From Desulfobacterium sp. (GTDB lineage: Bacteria > Desulfobacterota > Desulfobacteria > Desulfobacterales > Desulfobacteraceae): a stretch of DNA of 64,000 nt. The notes under the pieces are model-generated. The model did no database searches. It saw only the letters and a program-made list of their open reading frames with translations, and was not told where the DNA came from. A program made the translations under genes and the position numbers. Shown piece after piece: positions 27,476-37,322 of the stretch; the first letter of the stretch is position 1, and each line of letters opens with the position of its first letter. The stretch covers positions 30,605 to 94,604 of the forward strand of contig JAEINR010000015.1 of NCBI GenBank assembly GCA_016342325.1, given 5' to 3'.

Positions 27476-28195
27476 TTACTCTTGGATTCTCTTCCTGCGA
27501 AGCTGGATGTAACCGTCCTTGATGGCCACATAGGGGTCAACCGCCGCCTGCTTCAAGGTCTCATAATCCCCGACCCTCATGAGGGAGAATGAGTTGACAG
27601 CGTCAAAAGCCCTGAGGCCGAAGGAAGCCGACTCGGGCGTCACGTAGTTAATGGGAGAAAGAAAACTGTCACCCACGGTGCCCACAAGATCCCTGAGGGT
27701 GGAAGGACCGAGAAAGGGCAGTACAAGATAAAACCCTTCTTTGACTGAATAGGAACCCAGTGTCTGTCCCAGATCTTCCTTGGACATTTCCATGGCAAAC
27801 ACGTCCTGGGCGGGCCGGGCAAACCCCAGAAATCCCATGGTGGAATTGACGGCAAAGATCCCAAGCTCGGACCCGGCGCCCCTGATTTTTCCCTGAAAAA
27901 CCGAATTCACGAACCGTACCGGAAAAAGAAGGTTGTTAAACATATTATCGATACCGGTTCTTATCAGCCCTGGGACCACACGACCGTATCCCCTTGACAC
28001 CGGCTTCATCACCCAGAAATAGAGCTTGTCATTAAACGTGTACATGCCATAGTTGAACCAGTAAAGCGGATCCGGAACAAGGTGCTCTTCCCCGGTTTCG
28101 ATATAATCATCAAAAAGGTCGTCAGCGACCTCCTCCTGGGCGGCGACCGGACACACCAAGGCAAAGAGCAATAAAATCAGAACAACACATCTCAT
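27476..28195 (-). CDS. mlaA: MlaA/VacJ-like outer-membrane phospholipid-retention protein
   Basis: This 239-residue protein is the MlaA component that takes phospholipids from the outer membrane. The characteristic N-terminal motif is DPLYWFNYGMYTFNDKLYFWV, followed by GYGRVVPGLIRTGIDNMFNNL and FLGFARPAQDVF, all close to known MlaA proteins. The signal peptide is present, but the cysteine is in LVCPVAAQ, which is a poor lipobox; cleavage by the ordinary signal peptidase is plausible. It is the last gene of the operon and shares one base with the mlaC gene ahead of it. Confidence 0.92.
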   Translation of the reverse strand: MRCVVLILLLFALVCPVAAQEEVADDLFDDYIETGEEHLVPDPLYWFNYGMYTFNDKLYFWVMKPVSRGYGRVVPGLIRTGIDNMFNNLLFPVRFVNSVFQGKIRGAGSELGIFAVNSTMGFLGFARPAQDVFAMEMSKEDLGQTLGSYSVKEGFYLVLPFLGPSTLRDLVGTVGDSFLSPINYVTPESASFGLRAFDAVNSFSLMRVGDYETLKQAAVDPYVAIKDGYIQLRRKRIQE

Positions 28196-28818
28196 TATTT
28201 GAGTTTCTCCTTCAGTTCAGCGATCAACTTCTCCGGAGAGTCATTGAAACTGTTTCTATACTGCTCCCGGTAATTTGACACCATGCTTACCCCTTCGATG
28301 ATAACGTCATACACCTTCCAGGAATCCTCTCTTTCAAGCATTCGATAGGCCACAGGGGTTTTGACACCGTTGTGGATAAGCTCGGTGGGAACGTCGGCCC
28401 GCTCTATTCCCGAGCGAGTGGGGGCAAGGAACTCGGTTTTCAGATATTCGATGGAGACACTCTCAAAATCCTGGCCCTCCATGCGGGCAAAATAGCTCTG
28501 GGCAATGAGGTGGGAAAAAGAATTGGCAAATTCGGTTTTCTGATCGTTGCTGAACCGGCGCCAGTTCCTTCCAAGGGCGCCCATGGCAAGGCTTCTAAAA
28601 TCAAAAAGTTGATCCGCCTTGACAAACAGCCGACGGTTTCGCTCCGCCACCCTGGCATCGGCCTGGTCATCGGCCACGTCCATGGGTGCATTCAGGATCA
28701 CGATCACATCATCCACACAGCGTTTGAGAACGGCCTCGGGGGCCTCCTTGGCCTGGACAATGATCGGTCCTGCAACCATCAGTAATACAAAAAAAAGAAC
28801 AACGCTTCTTTTAAACAT
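28195..28818 (-). CDS. mlaC: MlaC-like periplasmic phospholipid carrier
   Basis: The 207-residue product has an N-terminal signal (VVLFFVLLMVAGPIIVQA) and the Ttg2D/MlaC fold pattern, with FDFRSLAMGALGRNWRRFS near residue 75 and the C-terminal region VYDVIIEGVSMVSNYREQYRNSF. It should shuttle phospholipids between MlaA and the MlaFED transporter. It lies 39 bases downstream of mlaD and directly before mlaA. A second MlaC-like gene lies at 39.4-40.0 kb. Confidence 0.93.
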   Translation of the reverse strand: MFKRSVVLFFVLLMVAGPIIVQAKEAPEAVLKRCVDDVIVILNAPMDVADDQADARVAERNRRLFVKADQLFDFRSLAMGALGRNWRRFSNDQKTEFANSFSHLIAQSYFARMEGQDFESVSIEYLKTEFLAPTRSGIERADVPTELIHNGVKTPVAYRMLEREDSWKVYDVIIEGVSMVSNYREQYRNSFNDSPEKLIAELKEKLK

Positions 28819-28857
28819 TCCGGTTCATCTCCTGTCTCGGGCAGACCGCTTCCGGGT

Positions 28858-29307
28858 CTACTCTTTGTCTGAAAAAATATACTTGCTCACCAGGGATTCA
28901 ATGTCAAGGGACGACTCCGTATTAAAGATGGTCGCCCCGGGTTCAAGATCAAACTCCGCCCCCCCTGGAGATAGATTGATGTACTTGTCTCCGATGATGC
29001 CGGAGGTTTTTACAGAGGCGATCACATCTTCGGAAAAGATATAATCATTATCGATGCTCAGTTCAAGTTTTGCAAGCTGCCGCTCCTTGTCAAGGGAGAT
29101 CCTAGCCACCTCTCCCACGGCAACGCCGGCCATCTCCACGCTTGCGCCGGGTTTCAGCCCGGACACGGAACTGAAGTAGGCAAGCACAGTATAGCGATCC
29201 TTGTTGGTAAGCTTCAAGCCGCCAAGCTGAACCACAAGGTAGGCAGAACACAAGAGCCCGATGATCACAAAGAGCCCTACATACAATTCAATGGTTGTTT
29301 TTTTCAT
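28858..29307 (-). CDS. mlaD: MlaD-like substrate-binding MCE protein
   Basis: This 149-residue protein has a single N-terminal membrane anchor (LYVGLFVIIGLLCSAYLVVQLGG) and one MCE domain (VLAYFSSVSGLKPGASVEMAGV, then IGDKYINLSPGG). In the family it forms a hexameric ring on the periplasmic side of MlaE and passes lipid to or from MlaC. It is 2 bases downstream of mlaF, so the two are certainly in one operon. The length and domain count are normal. Confidence 0.93.
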   Translation of the reverse strand: MKKTTIELYVGLFVIIGLLCSAYLVVQLGGLKLTNKDRYTVLAYFSSVSGLKPGASVEMAGVAVGEVARISLDKERQLAKLELSIDNDYIFSEDVIASVKTSGIIGDKYINLSPGGAEFDLEPGATIFNTESSLDIESLVSKYIFSDKE

Positions 29308-29309
29308 TA

Positions 29310-30065
29310 TTAAAACTCCCTGTTGGTCTCCTCTATTCCATTGATAAAGGAGCGGACCACGTCTATGGTTGACTCTTTGATCTGTTCCGGGCTGCCCTGG
29401 AACACGATCCTTCCCTTGTCCAGCATGGCAACCCGTTGGGCGATTTCAAATATTTCAGGAATCTCATGGCTCACAACAACGGCCGTGAAACCAAACCGCT
29501 CCTGGTACGCTTTGATCATGGAATGCACAGCGTTTTTTCTCACCGGGTCAAGCCCTGTGGTGGGTTCGTCAAACAACACCACATCCGGATCCGTCACCAG
29601 GGCCCTGGCAAGGGCCACACGCTTTCGCATTCCCCCGGAGAGCTGGGCGGAATAGCGCCCTTCGATGCCCATAATCTCCAGCTGCTCCATGCGCATGAGC
29701 ACCCGGTCCCTGATCTCCTTTTTAGAAAGGGACGATCCCTCGGCCAATGGCAGGGCAATGTTATCAAACACGTTCAATGAATCAAAAAGCGCGTTGTTCT
29801 GGAACATGTAGCTGGTTTTCTGTTTAAACCGTTTTCTTGCCTCCCTGTCCATGGCGGAAAGGTCCTGGCCTGCGATGGAAATGACCCCGGAGTCCAGGGT
29901 TTCAAGACCAATGATATGTTTTAAAAGCACGCTTTTCCCGCAACCGCTCTTTCCGATAACAGCGGTAATCTCACCTTTAAAGATGAGAAGGTCCACCCCC
30001 TGCATCACACGGTTTGAACCAAAGCGCTTTTTGACATTCTTCAATTCTATGAAAGGCTGTGTCAT
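29310..30065 (-). CDS. mlaF: MlaF-like ABC transporter ATPase
   Basis: The 251-residue product is the ATPase of the Mla lipid transporter. Walker A is GKSGCGKSVLLKHIIG, the signature motif is LSGGMRKRVALARAL and Walker B is DVVLFDEPTTGLDP, with the H-loop in VVSHEIPEIF. The substitution of the usual signature with LSGGMRKR is normal for MlaF. It is 7 bases downstream of mlaE and 2 bases upstream of mlaD. There is no mlaB-like STAS gene in the operon, as is common outside the gammaproteobacteria. Confidence 0.93.
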   Translation of the reverse strand: MTQPFIELKNVKKRFGSNRVMQGVDLLIFKGEITAVIGKSGCGKSVLLKHIIGLETLDSGVISIAGQDLSAMDREARKRFKQKTSYMFQNNALFDSLNVFDNIALPLAEGSSLSKKEIRDRVLMRMEQLEIMGIEGRYSAQLSGGMRKRVALARALVTDPDVVLFDEPTTGLDPVRKNAVHSMIKAYQERFGFTAVVVSHEIPEIFEIAQRVAMLDKGRIVFQGSPEQIKESTIDVVRSFINGIEETNREF

Positions 30066-30072
30066 GGGGCCT

Positions 30073-30930
30073 CTATAGCAGCAAATAGGTTATTATGTAG
30101 TCGAAAACAAGGATCAAAACACAGGAGTGAACCACGGCCGTGGTGGTGGAATGACTCACCCCTTTGGCACCGAATCCCCCGGTGGAATGAAGATGGGTAA
30201 AAAACCCCCGGTTGCAGCAGACCGTTGTCACAACAAGGGAAAAGACAAGGGACTTGATAAATCCCCCGGTGATATCGGCCATGAGCACGCTCTCCTTGAC
30301 CCGGTAGATATAAATACCCGGGTTGATCCCCAGCAGCAGGGATCCGGTAATATAACCGCCAAAGATGCCGATGACGTCAAACAGGGCCGTAAGCAGGGGA
30401 AAACTAATCACGGCAGCCACGATCCTTGGGGAAAACAGGTACCGCACCGGATTGATGTCCATGGTCTCAAGGGCGTCTATCTGCTCTGAAATGCGCATGA
30501 CGCCGATCTCGGCAGCCATGGCTGATCCGGCCCTGGCCGTCACCATAATGGCCGTAAGGACAGGTCCTAACTCCCGAATCAGGGTCAGGGCCACGGCAGA
30601 CCCCAGCATGCCTTCGGAACCGAACCGCACCAGGGTGTAGTACCCCTGGAGACCGAGGACCATGCCCGTAAAAATACCGGTCAGGACAATGACCACCATG
30701 GATTTCGTGCCGATGAACCAGGTGTGCTCCAGGATTTTGCTGAATTGAATGGGAAGAACCAGGATCTGAAACAGTCCCTGGAGAAAAAACAGAGCCCCCC
30801 TTCCAACGCTTTGAACCCTCCCCAGTGTCATTGCCCCGAGGGGTTCAACCTTATTTATAAGTCGTTCTGCCGATGATTTCAATATGGTTTCCCCGCCGCT
30901 CTTAAACCCGTGTTTCCAACCGATTACCAT
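30073..30930 (-). CDS. mlaE: MlaE-like permease
   Basis: The 285-residue membrane protein matches MlaE/TrnaE permeases: SMVVIVLTGIFTGMVLGLQGYY, then ELGPVLTAIMVTARAGSAMAAE, and DALETMDINPVRYLFSPRIVAA in the cytoplasmic loop. It is the first gene of the mlaEFDCA operon on the minus strand. The region 237 bases upstream contains the promoter area shared with a divergent gene cluster, and I see no strong promoter in it. The N-terminus before EPLGAMTLGR may be a few residues too long. Confidence 0.92.
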   Translation of the reverse strand: MVIGWKHGFKSGGETILKSSAERLINKVEPLGAMTLGRVQSVGRGALFFLQGLFQILVLPIQFSKILEHTWFIGTKSMVVIVLTGIFTGMVLGLQGYYTLVRFGSEGMLGSAVALTLIRELGPVLTAIMVTARAGSAMAAEIGVMRISEQIDALETMDINPVRYLFSPRIVAAVISFPLLTALFDVIGIFGGYITGSLLLGINPGIYIYRVKESVLMADITGGFIKSLVFSLVVTTVCCNRGFFTHLHSTGGFGAKGVSHSTTTAVVHSCVLILVFDYIITYLLL

Positions 30931-31167
30931 TGGATGCCAGGTTGTTGCTGAAAATTAGGTTTCTTATATAGCAAATCACACCATAAAGAAAAAGAGAAAA
31001 CAGATTTGCATTTCCATTGACACGACCTTATTTTTCGAATACGTATTAAATACACGACACTGAAAAACACCTGTTGCCCGTGGACAATTTTCTACGTACA
31101 CACCTGAAGAACACCCTTTTACCAGGGCACAGAACATTTTATAACCCCTTTAATACGGACTGCAACC

Positions 31168-31641
31168 ATGGCACGTAAGATAACCTTGAGCATACCAGAC
31201 ATGCTCCACGAAAAACTTGAAGATTGGAGAAAATCGTTTAATCTATCCAAAATGTTCCAGGATGCCCTTTCCGAGGCCATCCAGAAAAAGGAAGAGTTCC
31301 AGAAGCGTCTCCAGAATGATCTCTCCATGTCCGAGACCATTGAGCGGCTTAAACTTGAAAAGAGGCTCTCCGAAGGCAACTATGCGGAAAACGGCAGGCT
31401 CGATGGATTTCTATGGGCAAAAAGCGCCCACTACGACGACCTCATGTACGCCCTGAGCTTTGATTCCGCAGCAGACATGGCCACTGACGAACGCCTCTCC
31501 GCCTGCTTTGGTGAAACCATTGCATCGGACTATCTCATGGAGCAATCGGGAGAGGCGCTCAACAAGCATACAAGGCTTTTCCTGGAGGGCTGGCGAACGG
31601 GTGTCAACGAGTTCTGGAAAGAGATAGAGGAGAAACTATAG
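31168..31641 (+). CDS. Hypothetical protein with ribbon-helix-helix-like N-terminus
   Basis: This 157-residue protein begins RKITLSIPDMLHEKLEDWRK, which has the beta-strand and helix pattern of a ribbon-helix-helix DNA-binding domain, followed by a charged helical region (KKEEFQKRLQND) and an unrecognised helical C-terminal half. It is separated from the 1399-residue activase gene by one base, so the two form an operon. An autoregulator of that operon is possible, but the same pattern occurs in other small helical proteins. I cannot name a family for the whole protein. Confidence 0.6.
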   Translation: MARKITLSIPDMLHEKLEDWRKSFNLSKMFQDALSEAIQKKEEFQKRLQNDLSMSETIERLKLEKRLSEGNYAENGRLDGFLWAKSAHYDDLMYALSFDSAADMATDERLSACFGETIASDYLMEQSGEALNKHTRLFLEGWRTGVNEFWKEIEEKL

Positions 31642-31642
31642 G

Positions 31643-34600
31643 ATGAAATCATCAACCGTTCTTGGCATTGATATCGGTTCCGTTTCGGTTTCGGTGGTCG
31701 AACTGAACCCAAAGAAAGAGCTTGTAAATTCGGGCAGCGTTTTTCACCACGGCAGCATCAACCCATGCCTTGAGTCCCTCCTGTCGACCATGGACCTTTC
31801 CAGGGTCAAACGCGTTGCCGCCACCGCTTCCACGCCTGACACGGTAAAGCGGGATGTGGAGGTGGATGACCAGGTGGCCATCATCCGGGCTGCCAAACAC
31901 TTCCACCCCACCATGGGGTCCATCCTCAACGTGGGCGGCGAAAAGTTCAGCCTCAGCCTCTTTGACACGGCCGGCAACTATACAGGATCAAAGACCAACA
32001 CCTCCTGTGCCGCCGGCACCGGAAGCTTCCTGGATCAGCAGGCCGGCCGCCTTGAGCTTGAAACCGCAGATCGCTTAAGCCAGGCCGCCTGCCAAAACGC
32101 CCAGGGCATTCCCGACATCGCCACCCGGTGCGCCGTATTTGCCAAAACCGACCTGATCCATGCCCAGCAGGAGGGGTTTTCCGTTCCCCAGATCTCCGAA
32201 GGCCTCTGCCAAGGGCTTGCCCGGAACATCTTTAACACGGTTTTCACAAATGGCGACATCAGACCCCCGGTGATCTTCTGCGGGGGCGTATCAAAAAACG
32301 AATCCGTACGCACCCATCTTGCCGCCCTGGTTGATGCCCCCCTTGTCTGTGACGATAATTCCCATCTTTATGGGGCGGTGGGAGCGGCCCTGGCAGGAAT
32401 TGAACAGCTCAACACCCTTTCAGGAGACCATGGCCCCTATACCTGCCCCAGGGACATACTGTTGCCTTCGGAACGAACGGACAACGCCTCCTACCCGCCC
32501 CTGAGCCTTACCCTGTCGAACTATCCTGATTTTAAGAGCTTTAAATCCTTTGTACGCCACGGGGTTGAAAACGACATCTATCTGGATCCAAAAAACCTGG
32601 GTTCGGACAAGGCCTATCTTGGCATGGATGTAGGGTCCACCAGCACCAAGGGCGTTATCATCACGGACACGGGAACCGTGGTGGCCGGATTTTACACACG
32701 GACCGCATCAAAACCTGTGGACGCCGTCCAGAAGATCTTCAGGGCCATGGACGATTTCATCAACCTCTATGACCTTTCCATCACCGTCATGGGTTGCGGC
32801 ACCACAGGGTCGGGCAGGAAACTCTCCGGCGGCATCATCGGGGCCGACCTGATACTGGATGAAATCACCGCCCATTCCAGGGCCGCCTATGAGCTCAACA
32901 ACGACGTGGACACCATCATCGAGATCGGCGGTCAGGATGCCAAGTTCACCACCATGAAAAACGGTGTCGTGACCTCATCGTTCATGAACACAGTGTGCGC
33001 CGCAGGCACCGGCAGCTTTATCGAAGAGCAGGCCTCAAAACTGGACTGCCCCCTTAGGGAATACTCCAACCGGACCGAAGGCATCCGCGCCCCCGTGTCA
33101 AGCGACCGTTGCACCGTGTTCATGGAGCGGGACATGAACCACTTTCTTTCAGAAGGATTCAACGTCGACGAGGTTTTAGCCTCGGCCCTGCACTCGGTCC
33201 GGGACAACTACATCTCCAAGGTCGCATCCATGGCCAAAATCGGCACCACGGTCCTGTTCCAGGGCGCAACCGCAAAGAACCGGGCCCTGGTCGCAGCCTT
33301 TGAGCAGAAACTGAAAAAACCGATCCACGTCTCCGAATACTGCCACCTCACCGGCGCCCTGGGGGTTGCCCTGACCCTCAAGGACCAGGGGGTAACCCAG
33401 GGAAAATTCCGGGGCTTTTCTCTGTGGGAAAAAGCCATCCCCGTGAAGCAGGAAACCTGTAAGCTCTGCACCAACCACTGCAAGCTCACCATTGCCGATA
33501 TCGAAGGCCAGACCATCGCCTTTGGATTTCTTTGCGGCAGGGACTACAACGATGCCCACTATGTGGCCAAGGAGGAACACTTCCACCTGACAAAGGCCCG
33601 GAAACAGGCCCTGAAACTTCCCAGCCCCCCCAAAGCCACCTCGGAATTCACCATCGGGATTCCGGCAGCCCTGCATCTGGTGGAAGACCTTGGCATGTGG
33701 AAACTGTTTTTCAACACCCTCGGCATCAAGACCGTGACCAGCGAGAAACTCAAGTCACCGGTGACCCTGGGAAGAAGCATCGCCAATGCCGAGTTCTGCA
33801 CCCCCATGACCTCCATGCACGGCCATGTCTCCCACCTCCTTGAAAAGGCGGACTACATATTCCTCCCCTTTTACTTTGAGACCAAGGCCAAGAACGCCCG
33901 GCGCCAGTACTGCTACTACACCCAGTACCTGCCAAGCATCATTTCAACCATTCCCGGAATGGAGAGCCACCGCCTGGTGTCCCCGGTGGTCAAGTACCTC
34001 TATACCAGCTTCAACACCAAGCTTGAGCTCTACAAAGCATTAAAAAACATCTCCCGGAAAAGAATCAGTTTCTTTGATATATCAGCCGCCTTTGACAAGG
34101 CCCTGGAATGGAAAAAGCGTTCTAAAAAAGTGGTCCAAGACCTCTTTCAGACCCACCAATCCAAGGATTCCGACATCGACGTGGTCCTCTTGGGAAGACC
34201 CTACACCGTGCTGTCCGACTCCCTCAACGCCGGGATCCCGGACATCTTCTCCTCCCTGAAGGTCAACCTCTTTTTCCAGGACATGCTGGACCTTGACAAG
34301 ATCGACCCCAGCGCCATCACCCCGCTTTTAAACGAAATCCATTGGAAATATGCGGCCACCATCCTCAGGGCCACCCTGGCGGCGGCATTGACAGACAATC
34401 TCTACCCCGTGTTTGTCACCTCCTTTAAATGTTCCCCGGATGCGTTTACCGTGGATTACTTCAAGAAAATCATGGAGGCCCACGGCAAACCCTACCTGGT
34501 GCTGGAACTTGACGAGCACGACTCCAACGTGGGCTATGAAACCCGGATTGAAGCGGCCATCCGGGCGTTCAGGAACCACAAGACCCACGGACGCCCCCTT

Positions 34601-35842
34601 GAATCCGTTGCCCTTGACCATGTCAATCCCCACCTTGCCGCAAAACCCGGCAACAAAACCCTTGTGGTTCCCAACTGGGATCCCCTTGTCGGACAGTTGC
34701 TTGCCGCCACCCTAAGGGGAGAGGGATACAAGGCGATTCTCATGGAAGAAACCCCTGAGACCATCAAGGAGAGCCTCAAGACCAACACGGGCCAGTGCAT
34801 TCCCCTGAACGCCATTGCAAGCGGCTACATCAAGACCATTGAGAACCACAATCTCAATCCGGCCGATACCCTGCTATGGATGAGCAAATCCGACATCGCC
34901 TGCAACATCAAGCTGTACCCCCACCACATTGACACGATCTTAAAACAAGCTGGCAACGGTATGGAAAAAGCCGGAGTGTTCAGGGGCGAACTCTCCTTGA
35001 GAGACATCAGCATCAAGGCGTCGATCAACGCCTATTTTGCCTACATGTTCGGTGGGCTATTAAGGAGTGTGGGATGCAAAATCAGGCCCTATGAAACCGT
35101 TAAAGGCGCCACGGACAAGGCCCTGAAAAAGGCCGTGGAGATCCTGATCCCCGCCTTTGAAGGCGAACGCACCCGGGAGGATGCCCTGGCCGAGGCCGTC
35201 AGCCAGCTGGCATGGATCGATGTAAAACATGAACATCGCCCCAAGGTGGCCATCTTCGGAGATTTCTATGTCCGGGACAACCGCGTCATGAACCAGGACC
35301 TTGTCCGGTTCATCGAGGCAAACGGCGGAGAGGTGGTCACCACCCCCTACTTCAGGTTTGCCAAGATCATTGCAGACTCCTATTACAAGAAGTGGTTCAA
35401 CGAAGGAAAGTACCTCAATCTCTTTTCCACCAAGGCCCTTATGGCCACAATGTCAAAAATGGAGAAGCGCTACCTGCGCTATTTTGCACCCCTGCTGCAA
35501 GAACCTGAAATGGCGTACAACGACTCCTTTGAAGAGGTCCTCGAAGCCTACGGTGTATTGCCGGAGCACACCGGGGAGTCCATGGACAATCTCTTGAAGA
35601 TCCATTATATCATCAAGGAACACCCGGACCTGTCCCTTTTTGTCCAGACAAACCCGTCCTACTGCTGCCCCGGCCTTGTCACCGAAGCCATGGGATCGGC
35701 CATTGAAAAGAAGACCGGCATTCCAGTGGTGAGCATCACCTATGATGCCCTGGGCGGCAACCAAAACCGGGGAATCATCCCCTTCCTCGAGTACACCGGA
35801 AAGAAAAACAACGACCTTTTCCTCAAAAAATCGGTCTCCTAA
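31643..35842 (+). CDS. Large acyl-CoA dehydratase activase-related protein (BcrAD/BadFG plus DUF2229)
   Basis: The 1399-residue protein has two ASKHA-type ATPase units in tandem. The first is near the N-terminus (VLGIDIGSVSVSVVEL, TSCAAGTGSFLDQQA). The second begins near residue 330 (LGMDVGSTSTKGVIITD, EIGGQDAKF, CAAGTGSFIEEQA). These are the signature of activators of 2-hydroxyacyl-CoA dehydratases and benzoyl-CoA reductases. Cysteine-rich CKLCTNHCKLT begins the DUF2229 part, and the C-terminal 700 residues resemble the HgdB-like dehydratase half. Such giant proteins are common in anaerobes with unknown substrate. It probably hydrolyses ATP to drive low-potential electron transfer through a 4Fe-4S cluster. 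The neighbouring RHH-like gene is the only other member of the operon. Confidence 0.85.
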   Translation: MKSSTVLGIDIGSVSVSVVELNPKKELVNSGSVFHHGSINPCLESLLSTMDLSRVKRVAATASTPDTVKRDVEVDDQVAIIRAAKHFHPTMGSILNVGGEKFSLSLFDTAGNYTGSKTNTSCAAGTGSFLDQQAGRLELETADRLSQAACQNAQGIPDIATRCAVFAKTDLIHAQQEGFSVPQISEGLCQGLARNIFNTVFTNGDIRPPVIFCGGVSKNESVRTHLAALVDAPLVCDDNSHLYGAVGAALAGIEQLNTLSGDHGPYTCPRDILLPSERTDNASYPPLSLTLSNYPDFKSFKSFVRHGVENDIYLDPKNLGSDKAYLGMDVGSTSTKGVIITDTGTVVAGFYTRTASKPVDAVQKIFRAMDDFINLYDLSITVMGCGTTGSGRKLSGGIIGADLILDEITAHSRAAYELNNDVDTIIEIGGQDAKFTTMKNGVVTSSFMNTVCAAGTGSFIEEQASKLDCPLREYSNRTEGIRAPVSSDRCTVFMERDMNHFLSEGFNVDEVLASALHSVRDNYISKVASMAKIGTTVLFQGATAKNRALVAAFEQKLKKPIHVSEYCHLTGALGVALTLKDQGVTQGKFRGFSLWEKAIPVKQETCKLCTNHCKLTIADIEGQTIAFGFLCGRDYNDAHYVAKEEHFHLTKARKQALKLPSPPKATSEFTIGIPAALHLVEDLGMWKLFFNTLGIKTVTSEKLKSPVTLGRSIANAEFCTPMTSMHGHVSHLLEKADYIFLPFYFETKAKNARRQYCYYTQYLPSIISTIPGMESHRLVSPVVKYLYTSFNTKLELYKALKNISRKRISFFDISAAFDKALEWKKRSKKVVQDLFQTHQSKDSDIDVVLLGRPYTVLSDSLNAGIPDIFSSLKVNLFFQDMLDLDKIDPSAITPLLNEIHWKYAATILRATLAAALTDNLYPVFVTSFKCSPDAFTVDYFKKIMEAHGKPYLVLELDEHDSNVGYETRIEAAIRAFRNHKTHGRPLESVALDHVNPHLAAKPGNKTLVVPNWDPLVGQLLAATLRGEGYKAILMEETPETIKESLKTNTGQCIPLNAIASGYIKTIENHNLNPADTLLWMSKSDIACNIKLYPHHIDTILKQAGNGMEKAGVFRGELSLRDISIKASINAYFAYMFGGLLRSVGCKIRPYETVKGATDKALKKAVEILIPAFEGERTREDALAEAVSQLAWIDVKHEHRPKVAIFGDFYVRDNRVMNQDLVRFIEANGGEVVTTPYFRFAKIIADSYYKKWFNEGKYLNLFSTKALMATMSKMEKRYLRYFAPLLQEPEMAYNDSFEEVLEAYGVLPEHTGESMDNLLKIHYIIKEHPDLSLFVQTNPSYCCPGLVTEAMGSAIEKKTGIPVVSITYDALGGNQNRGIIPFLEYTGKKNNDLFLKKSVS

Positions 35843-36244
35843 ATTCGTCCCATAGATCATGTAAACCTGCTCCTCTTCTATTTGAGAACCCATCCCCAAA
35901 TAGAAGAGGAACCTCACAACAACATCATTGCTATTCTTTTAATCATGTTGTATCGAAAATAAGGTCCACCAGGGATAACTGAACACATACGCCTTCCGGA
36001 TACCCTGCAACAGCAACATGGTATCCGAAAAAAACGGCTGACCATCTTGTTATCCGCGACACAATGGGAGGGTCGGACGATGGGGTATAACGTATCTGCA
36101 CGGGATTGTAGATTGATAGGGTTTGGGATGTAACATCCAGGGCATCCCACCAGGATGTCCTTTGAAATACTTGAGCCATGTGACGAGAAACTGTCACCCA
36201 CGATTTTGAGGGGGAATATACCCGGTAACCAAAAGGAGTGAAAC
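35843..36244. other. Intergenic region with two hairpins
   Basis: No gene is supported in this 402-base gap. It contains the terminator-like hairpin at 35872-35909, and a shorter one, CGGATACC (35997-36004) with GGTATCCG (36020-36027), both listed because they mark the boundary between the housekeeping part and the AT-richer block that follows. The start of the next gene has a good ribosome-binding site (AAAGGAG, 36233-36239). Confidence 0.5.
35872..35909 (+). terminator. Terminator-like hairpin after the activase gene
   Basis: CCTCTTCTATTTG (35872-35884) and CAAATAGAAGAGG (35897-35909) form a perfect 13-bp stem with a 12-base loop, 29 bases after the stop. No T-run follows, so it may be a transcript-end stabiliser rather than an intrinsic terminator. 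Confidence 0.65.
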
Positions 36245-37255
36245 ATGGAAAACATCAAGAAGAAAGTTATTATCGACACGGATATGGGATGGGATGACGT
36301 TCTTTCAATTCTATATTTAATGAAAAACCCTTCAGTTGAGATAGTAGGGGTTACGGTAACCGGTTGTGGGGAGACCGATCTTCGTTGGGGGACCGTGATT
36401 GCCAAGACCCTTATGGAGTTAGGTAATCAAACCCAGGCCAAGGTTTGTGTGGGAACGAGCACGCCTGTGAAATTTGGTCATGTTTTTCCTCAATCGTTTA
36501 AGGATGATATGAATGGCATCATGGGGTTGCTTGGATCGTTGAATCCAAAAACCTTAATTAATCTGGATCGTCGGCCCGCCTGGGAGTTTATTGCGGATAC
36601 ACTCAAACAAACAAAGGATAATATTACGATTCTTTCCCTCGGCGGTTTTACGAACCTTTCAAAGATGTTGGAACTCTATCCGACAACGCCTATTGATAAG
36701 ATTGACTGTGTTTATGCGATGGCGGGGGCTGTTTATGTGGATGGTAACGTGGCTCTTTTGAATGGGGCAAAGCCCGAGTGGGATCAAGGGCCTATCTACA
36801 GTACAAACTACGCGGCCGAGTGGAATGTCTTTGTTGATCCTGTTGCGGCAAAGCATATTTTTGATTCCAAGATCCCAGTGACGTTGGTCCCTTTAGACGC
36901 TTGTGATTATGTTATCTTAAGTCCTGATTATGTGGATAAGATCACCGCCACTGACCCCCTAGCCTCGTTGACGAAAGGTATTTTTGAGAAAAAAACGGGC
37001 AGCAGCAGTGAAGGGATTCCGGTTCCAATTTTTGACCCGCTGGCAACCATGATCATGGCTAATGGTCTGAGTGGTTATCAATCCCATAGTGAGTATCTGG
37101 ATGTTAATATTACAGACAGAGAAAAGGATAATCAGTGTGGGAAGACATACGTTGTCAACTCGGGTTCGAGAAAGATAACTATTATTCAGGGCGTATCGCA
37201 GTATGCGTTTGCCATCAACTATGCAAATATAATTAATGGAAATCTTCCGGAGTAG
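36245..37255 (+). CDS. Nucleoside hydrolase family protein (IunH-like)
   Basis: The 336-residue product has the calcium-binding signature of inosine-uridine nucleoside hydrolases near its start, IIDTDMGWDDVLSILYLM, although the usual DTDPGxDDA is altered to DTDMGWDDV. Further family features are ITILSLGGFTNLSKMLELYP and YAMAGAVYVDGNV. It should split the N-glycosidic bond of ribonucleosides. The start follows AAAGGAGTGAAAC. The gene has lower GC content than its housekeeping neighbours, and with the next gene it forms a two-gene accessory group. Replaced motif residues leave substrate and activity open. Confidence 0.8.
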   Translation: MENIKKKVIIDTDMGWDDVLSILYLMKNPSVEIVGVTVTGCGETDLRWGTVIAKTLMELGNQTQAKVCVGTSTPVKFGHVFPQSFKDDMNGIMGLLGSLNPKTLINLDRRPAWEFIADTLKQTKDNITILSLGGFTNLSKMLELYPTTPIDKIDCVYAMAGAVYVDGNVALLNGAKPEWDQGPIYSTNYAAEWNVFVDPVAAKHIFDSKIPVTLVPLDACDYVILSPDYVDKITATDPLASLTKGIFEKKTGSSSEGIPVPIFDPLATMIMANGLSGYQSHSEYLDVNITDREKDNQCGKTYVVNSGSRKITIIQGVSQYAFAINYANIINGNLPE

Positions 37256-37322
37256 TGTTGTTGGCAAATTGATAGGGGTATGGAAAATTTAAATAATAGC
37301 CAGAAAAAGGCGAGGGGATGGC

